A model generated the notes under the pieces. It was not told the DNA's origin and made no database searches. It saw only the letters and a list, made by a program, of their open reading frames with translations. Below, piece after piece: positions 59,936 to 64,000 of a DNA stretch of 64,000 nucleotides (positions are counted from its first letter, which is position 1; each line of letters starts with the position of its first letter). Origin of the DNA: Kitasatospora papulosa (GTDB taxonomy: Bacteria; Actinomycetota; Actinomycetes; Streptomycetales; Streptomycetaceae); the NCBI RefSeq assembly GCF_000717245.1, contig NZ_JNYQ01000012.1, forward strand, positions 1 to 64,000, written 5' to 3'. The translations under genes were made by a program, and so were the position numbers.

Positions 59936-61051
59936 ATGTCAGTCACGATGAGCTCAACCAAGACCCGCGCGGCCCTCCGCGTCTCGGCACGCGTCTCAGG
60001 CGAATTGCTCCTGGTCCTTGTCATGACCGCAGTGGCGTTGTGGTTGCTGGGGCGCATGTGGTCCGTCGTCTGGCCGCTCGTGGTCGGCCTGCTGCTCACG
60101 ACCCTGACGTGGCCGCTGACGCGATTGCTGCGCCGGCGCGGATGGCCACCGGCTCTCGCCGCTTCCACCGTGACGGTGCTGTTCCTCCTGGTGGCCGGGG
60201 GAGCGGTCGCGTTGATCGCGGTGCCCGTGGCCTCCCAGTCAGGGGAACTGGCCGACGGCGTGGTCGAAGGCATCCAGCGGCTGCGCGAGTGGGCCTCCGG
60301 GCCGCCCCTCAACATCGGTGACGACCAGATCACCGGCGCGTTCGACTCCGCGACCGCCCGTGTCCAGGACAGCGTCGGCAGCATGGTCACCACGGTCGTC
60401 ACCGGCGTGAGCACGGTGGTCAACGGTGTGGTCACCGCAGTCCTGGCCGTCTTCCTCATGTTCTTCATGCTCAAGGACGGCCCCCGGTTCCTGCCGTGGC
60501 TCGCGCGTCAGCTGCCCGGCCGGCTCGCCACCGATGTTCCCACCGTGGCGGCGCGTGGCTGGGACACCCTGGGTGAGTTCGTGCGCTCCCAGGCCTACGT
60601 CGGCCTGCTCGACGCCGTTCTCATCGGTCTCGGCCTCTGGATCGTGGGTGTGCCTCTGGTGCTGCCTCTGGCCGTGCTGACGTTCGTCTCCGCGTTCGTG
60701 CCGATCGTGGGTGCGCTGTTCGCCGGCTTCGTCGCGGTTCTCATCGCCCTGGTGTCGAACGGACTGACCGACGCGCTGATCGTGCTGGCGATCATCGTGG
60801 TGGTGCAGCAGCTCGAGGGCAACGTGTTCCAGCCCATGATCCAGAGCCGGGGGCTGGGCCTGCACGCCGCGGTCGTCCTGCTGGCGGTGACGTTGGGCGG
60901 CAGCCTGGCCGGCATCGTCGGCAGCCTCCTCGCCGTACCCGCCGCCGCGCTGATCGCCGTCGTCTGGAACTACGTACGTGAGCAGCTCGTGGAACCGGGC
61001 GAGGAGCCGGAGGTCCAGACGTCACCCAGCCCTGTCGGTACCCCGTCATGA
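59936..61051 (+). CDS. AI-2E transporter family (YdiK/PerM-like) permease
   Basis: This 371-aa polytopic protein has about seven to eight hydrophobic segments and the family hallmarks FLMFFMLKDGPRF, SAFVPIVGALFAGF and QQLEGNVFQPMIQSRGLGLH. Family members are putative exporters; some are linked to quorum signal or Na+ transport, and no specific substrate can be given. ATG 59936 is supported by the leaderless -10 element. Not in an operon. Confidence 0.9.
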   Translation: MSVTMSSTKTRAALRVSARVSGELLLVLVMTAVALWLLGRMWSVVWPLVVGLLLTTLTWPLTRLLRRRGWPPALAASTVTVLFLLVAGGAVALIAVPVASQSGELADGVVEGIQRLREWASGPPLNIGDDQITGAFDSATARVQDSVGSMVTTVVTGVSTVVNGVVTAVLAVFLMFFMLKDGPRFLPWLARQLPGRLATDVPTVAARGWDTLGEFVRSQAYVGLLDAVLIGLGLWIVGVPLVLPLAVLTFVSAFVPIVGALFAGFVAVLIALVSNGLTDALIVLAIIVVVQQLEGNVFQPMIQSRGLGLHAAVVLLAVTLGGSLAGIVGSLLAVPAAALIAVVWNYVREQLVEPGEEPEVQTSPSPVGTPS

Positions 61052-61109
61052 AGCGTGCCGACGCGTCCGGCCGCCCGGCCTGAGGGTGGGGCGGCCCCGC
61101 CTCGGGGGA

Positions 61110-62191
61110 GTGCCTCACAGCTGGTGGCCACCCAGAACACCACCTACAACTATCCGGCCGACCTGGCCCGCCGGCTGGCCGGCCTGGATCTGTTGTCCGA
61201 GGGCCGGGCCGGCTGGAACGTCGTCACGACCGACAACGCCTGGACCGGTGCCAACTTCCGCCGCGGAGGCTGGCTGGAGCACGAACGCCGCTACGAGCGG
61301 GCGGGACAGTTCGTCGAAGCGGCCAAGGAACTGTGGTCCTCCTGGGCCCCGGACGCCGTCGCGCCCGACGGCCGCGCCACGAGCTGGGCCAGGCCCGGTG
61401 CCGTCACCCCGGTGGAACGCGACACCGACCTCGTGCGCCTGCGTGCCACCGCCACCGTGCCGGGCAGCCGTCAGGGGCGCCCGGTGCTCTTCCAGGCGGG
61501 GGACCCGGACGGCGGCCGCGAACCGGCCGCCCGCCACGCGGACGTCGTCTTCTCCGCCAACACCGAGTACGGCAAGGCCGTGGCGTACGCCGCCGACCTC
61601 CGGGAGCGGCTGGCCCGACACGGCCGTTCACCGGACTCGCTGCGGATCCTGCCGGGCGCGAGCGTCGTGCTCGGGGACACCACGGCCGACGCGGAGGAGA
61701 AGGCCCGCTGGGTACGCGGCGAGCAGGTCAGCGGGCCGCGGTCGATCGCCTTCCTCGAGCAGTACTGGGGCACCGACCTGTCCGCCTACGACCCGGACGG
61801 ACCGCTGCCCGACATCGAACCCGATGAGCAGGAGCTCGACCCCTCGCGCGGCACGATCTCCGTCGAACGCCGCACCGGCAAGCAGGCACTGATCCGGAAA
61901 TGGCGAGACCTTGCCACGGAACGCGGTCTGACCATCCGTGAACTGGTGCTCGAAGTGTCCCCGGGACATCCGTCCTTCGTCGGAACACCCTCGTCCGTCG
62001 CCGACGAGTGGACGCGCTACGTGCGTACCCGCGCGGTCGACGGCTTCAACCTCCTGCCGCATCTGCTCCCGGCATCCGTCACCGACATCGTCGACACGCT
62101 CGTGCCGGCACTCCAGGAGAGGGGCGTCTACCGCACCGCGTACCAGGGCACCACCCTGCGCGAACACCTCGGCCTTCCCTCCCTGGGGTGA
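61110..62191 (+). pseudogene. 5'-truncated NtaA/SnaA/DszA-type flavin monooxygenase
   Basis: The sequence from ~61115 matches the C-terminal two thirds of luciferase-like monooxygenases of the NtaA/SnaA/DszA group: TTYNYPADLARRLAGLD, SEGRAGWNVVTT, FQAGDPDGGREPAARHADV and the C-terminal DGFNLLPHLLP. The normal N-terminal ~120 residues (first beta strands and part of the FMN pocket) are missing, and the upstream frame shows no similarity, so this is most likely a pseudogene. An in-frame GTG at 61055 (and GTG 61122) could still give a ~350-aa product, but FMN binding would be compromised. The full-length family is ~440 aa. Confidence 0.75.
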
Positions 62192-62249
62192 GAACGGCAG
62201 GGCCCTGAGAGGGCCGGCACCGGTCGGCGGGGGCACGCGCGCGGGCCCG

Positions 62250-62299
62250 CGCCGTCCGGGGTTCCCGGGGGAGTGGTCCGGGAACCCCGGCGGACGGCG
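62250..62299. terminator. Long bidirectional hairpin terminator
   Basis: Arms of ~19 bp with a 3-nt bulge (62250-62268 with 62278-62299) and a short loop stand between the convergent monooxygenase remnant and the CocE-type gene. Confidence 0.82.
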
Positions 62300-62315
62300 C
62301 CGGTCCGCGCGAGCG

Positions 62316-64000
62316 TCAGAGGCGGCCTCCCGGAACTACCGTGAACGTACCGGGACCGGCCGGCAGCGGAACCGTGTACCGGAGCAGATAGGTGTCCAGA
62401 TACGGTGACCGGGCCCCTCCCGTGGCGATGTCGTCGGCAGGGTCGTCCAGGGCCAGCCCGAGCCGTGCTCCCTCGACCCGGATCGTCCCGCCGGAAGGAG
62501 TGTCACGCCACGAGCCGGTCCGGATCGACCCGATCTCCACCGCCAGGACGTGCCCTGCCGCGAGGGTCCAGTCCGTCGCCTTGAGATCGACGGAGAGCTT
62601 CCCCGTCCTCAGCAGCGAGACCTGTTCGTCGAACATGACCGCCGTGCCGTCGGGGGCGACGTCGTACAGCTTGAGCATCACGTTGCCCTCTCCCCGTGCG
62701 GTCAGGGAGACGCGCGGGGTGCCGGTGACCCGCACGGCCTTCTCGAGCGCTTCGGACCACACGAAGAAGCTCGACGTGACCGCTCCGGGCCGTGGGAGCC
62801 GCGCCTGTTTTTCGGCAAGCCCCTTCGGCGCCGCCGGGTCGATCGCGGGCGCGTTCTCCAGGTCCCAGTCGCCCGAGGGCTCCACACGTTCCCGGGGCGC
62901 CTGCCCGTCGGGTCCGACGAGGCCGGCGATCGAGGAGAGGCCGCCGTCGTCCACGTACGATCCGCCACCGAGGGAGATCGACACGGAGCGCTCCACGGCG
63001 GGCCAGGTCTTCTGGGCCCGCCACGCGCCGGTGGAGTCCTCGACGGAGTAGGCCGGGTAGCGGACGGCCGGCCTGACGCCCTTGAGGTACTGGTCGTAGA
63101 AGGAGAGGGTCTCGTCGTACCAGCCCTCACGTCCCATCGCGAGGCGGCCGTCGCCGGTGCGGTCCCCGCCCCGGACGTGCTCCCACTGGCCGACCCAGCC
63201 GCGCTCGGGGCCCTTGTGGTTGTCGAGGTACTCCTGCATCTCCTCGGGCTTGGTGTTGTTCTCGATGAAGCCCTGGGTCACGAAGAGGGGGGTGTCCGTG
63301 CCCCTGGCGGCCTTCGCCAGGTCCCGTGAGGTCCAGAACGGGTCGTGCTGGTCGGCGATCCGGTACCCCGCCGAGTTCTCCGTGAGGCACTCGGGATGGG
63401 CTTCCTCGTAACGCGAGTTGGCCAGGTAACGCGCGTCGTCGTCCGGCAGCTGGTCCAGCGTGGCGATCGAGTTGTAGGCGTTGGCGGTGCCCGTGACGTT
63501 CGGGCGGGGCACGCCGTTCGAGTAGATGTACTGGTACATGTCCCACAGCGGCTCCTGGGCGACGACGGCCTTGAGAGCACGCTGGTCCAGGTTGTTGCCG
63601 ATGAGGCCCGTCACGGCGTCGTAGGACTTGCCGTACAGGCCCACCGCGCCCGTGGACCAGGGCTGCTTCGCCGCCCAGTCGATCGCCGCCTTCACGTCGG
63701 CCTGTTCACCGGGGCCGCCCCAGTCGAGGCAGCCGGTGGAGCCGCCGAAGCCGCGCAGGTCGACCATCACGAAGGCGTAGCCCTGGTCGAACAGGTCGGT
63801 GCCCTCGATGAAGTCCTGGAACCGGGCCGAGGGGCCGGTATGTGACCATCCCTCGGCACCTGACTGCCCGGAGTGCCCGAAGTACGGGCCGACGGACAGG
63901 ATGACGGGCACCTCGGCCTTCCGCGGAAGCCCCTCGGGAAGCAGCACGTCCGCGTGCAGTTCGGTGCCGGAGCGGTCCGAGGACGGGAAGTAGTGCTGCG
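62316..64000 (-). CDS. CocE/NonD-family X-Pro dipeptidyl-peptidase-like hydrolase (5' partial)
   Basis: At least 561 residues of a CocE/NonD-type alpha/beta hydrolase are present; the N-terminus lies beyond the window edge, since the frame stays open and in family (GTELHADVLLPEG) to the last base. The nucleophile elbow is LYGKSYDAVTG (Ser). Asp and His would come from the FVTQGFIENNTKPE and EHVRGGDR regions. The C-terminal ~200 residues form the jelly-roll XPD-C domain (SSFFVWSEALEKAVRVTGTP). Relatives split X-Pro dipeptides or esters, often exported; a signal peptide cannot be seen because of the truncation. Confidence 0.9.
   Translation of the reverse strand, partial: QHYFPSSDRSGTELHADVLLPEGLPRKAEVPVILSVGPYFGHSGQSGAEGWSHTGPSARFQDFIEGTDLFDQGYAFVMVDLRGFGGSTGCLDWGGPGEQADVKAAIDWAAKQPWSTGAVGLYGKSYDAVTGLIGNNLDQRALKAVVAQEPLWDMYQYIYSNGVPRPNVTGTANAYNSIATLDQLPDDDARYLANSRYEEAHPECLTENSAGYRIADQHDPFWTSRDLAKAARGTDTPLFVTQGFIENNTKPEEMQEYLDNHKGPERGWVGQWEHVRGGDRTGDGRLAMGREGWYDETLSFYDQYLKGVRPAVRYPAYSVEDSTGAWRAQKTWPAVERSVSISLGGGSYVDDGGLSSIAGLVGPDGQAPRERVEPSGDWDLENAPAIDPAAPKGLAEKQARLPRPGAVTSSFFVWSEALEKAVRVTGTPRVSLTARGEGNVMLKLYDVAPDGTAVMFDEQVSLLRTGKLSVDLKATDWTLAAGHVLAVEIGSIRTGSWRDTPSGGTIRVEGARLGLALDDPADDIATGGARSPYLDTYLLRYTVPLPAGPGTFTVVPGGRL

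Noticed and set aside
1..64000. tRNA, rRNA, insertion sequences, prophage or CRISPR arrays
   Set aside because: None was recognised on either strand; no transposase, integrase or cas-like protein is encoded.

Overview
The window is high-GC actinobacterial DNA, almost certainly a Streptomyces chromosome. The evidence is the strong third-position GC bias, frequent GTG starts, coupled ATGA/GTGA junctions, leaderless promoters, a crtEIBV/crtYTU carotenoid cluster, a class F sortase, a SigB-type GNNT-N15-GGGTAT promoter and several secreted glycosidases. I see no rRNA, tRNA, CRISPR array, insertion sequence or prophage. Ordinary operons are separated by strong hairpin terminators. All family calls come from reading motifs in the translations; no database search was run.

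Layout, 0-20 kb: the 3' end of a secreted ricin-B/GH18 chitinase; dps behind a SigB-type promoter; an SDR; a short Cys-containing leader ORF plus hairpin in front of a YeeE/TsuA thiosulfate transporter; a three-gene unit of MpaB-type oxygenase, polyprenyl synthase and a small protein; a two-component system followed by a small secreted or anchored protein and a class F sortase; a SpoIIE-type phosphatase; a secreted GH92 mannosidase with a palindromic operator; an aldo/keto reductase; and metE under a cobalamin riboswitch.

20-36 kb: a ChbG-like deacetylase, an ABC exporter, and a GH43 glycosidase with two matching LacI-type operators; a GNAT-pirin pair divergent from an AhpD-like protein; then the carotenoid cluster. 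In it crtE-crtI-crtB-crtV (plus strand) converges on an operon of FAD oxidoreductase-crtY-crtT-crtU (minus strand), which together should give an aromatic carotenoid of the isorenieratene type. The lit light-response regulators usually found beside this cluster are not in the window.

36-49 kb: a tandem alpha/beta-hydrolase divergent from a MerR regulator, with a MerR-type 19-bp-spacer promoter between them; an orphan GvpU-like protein; a phospholipase-D/cardiolipin-synthase-like enzyme; an epoxide hydrolase; a PepSY membrane protein, an Imm5-like protein, a His/Met-rich membrane protein and an ECF sigma factor (possibly metal handling); a TetR-EamA pair; a ComB-like phosphatase; and an isochorismatase-like hydrolase.

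49-64 kb: a VOC protein; a decarboxylase pseudogene with two internal deletions; an SDR; the pptH-pptT pair for removing and adding 4'-phosphopantetheine; an SDR-TetR pair; a TPR protein divergent from a second pirin; glpF-glpK; a methyltransferase; an AI-2E family permease; a 5'-truncated flavin monooxygenase; and the 3' part of a CocE/NonD-type peptidase or hydrolase that runs off the window edge.

The most interesting items are the putative cysteine-responsive attenuator before the thiosulfate transporter, the MpaB oxygenase/polyprenyl synthase unit, the MerR-controlled tandem hydrolase, the non-canonical sortase unit, and the orphan GvpU and Imm5 homologues.
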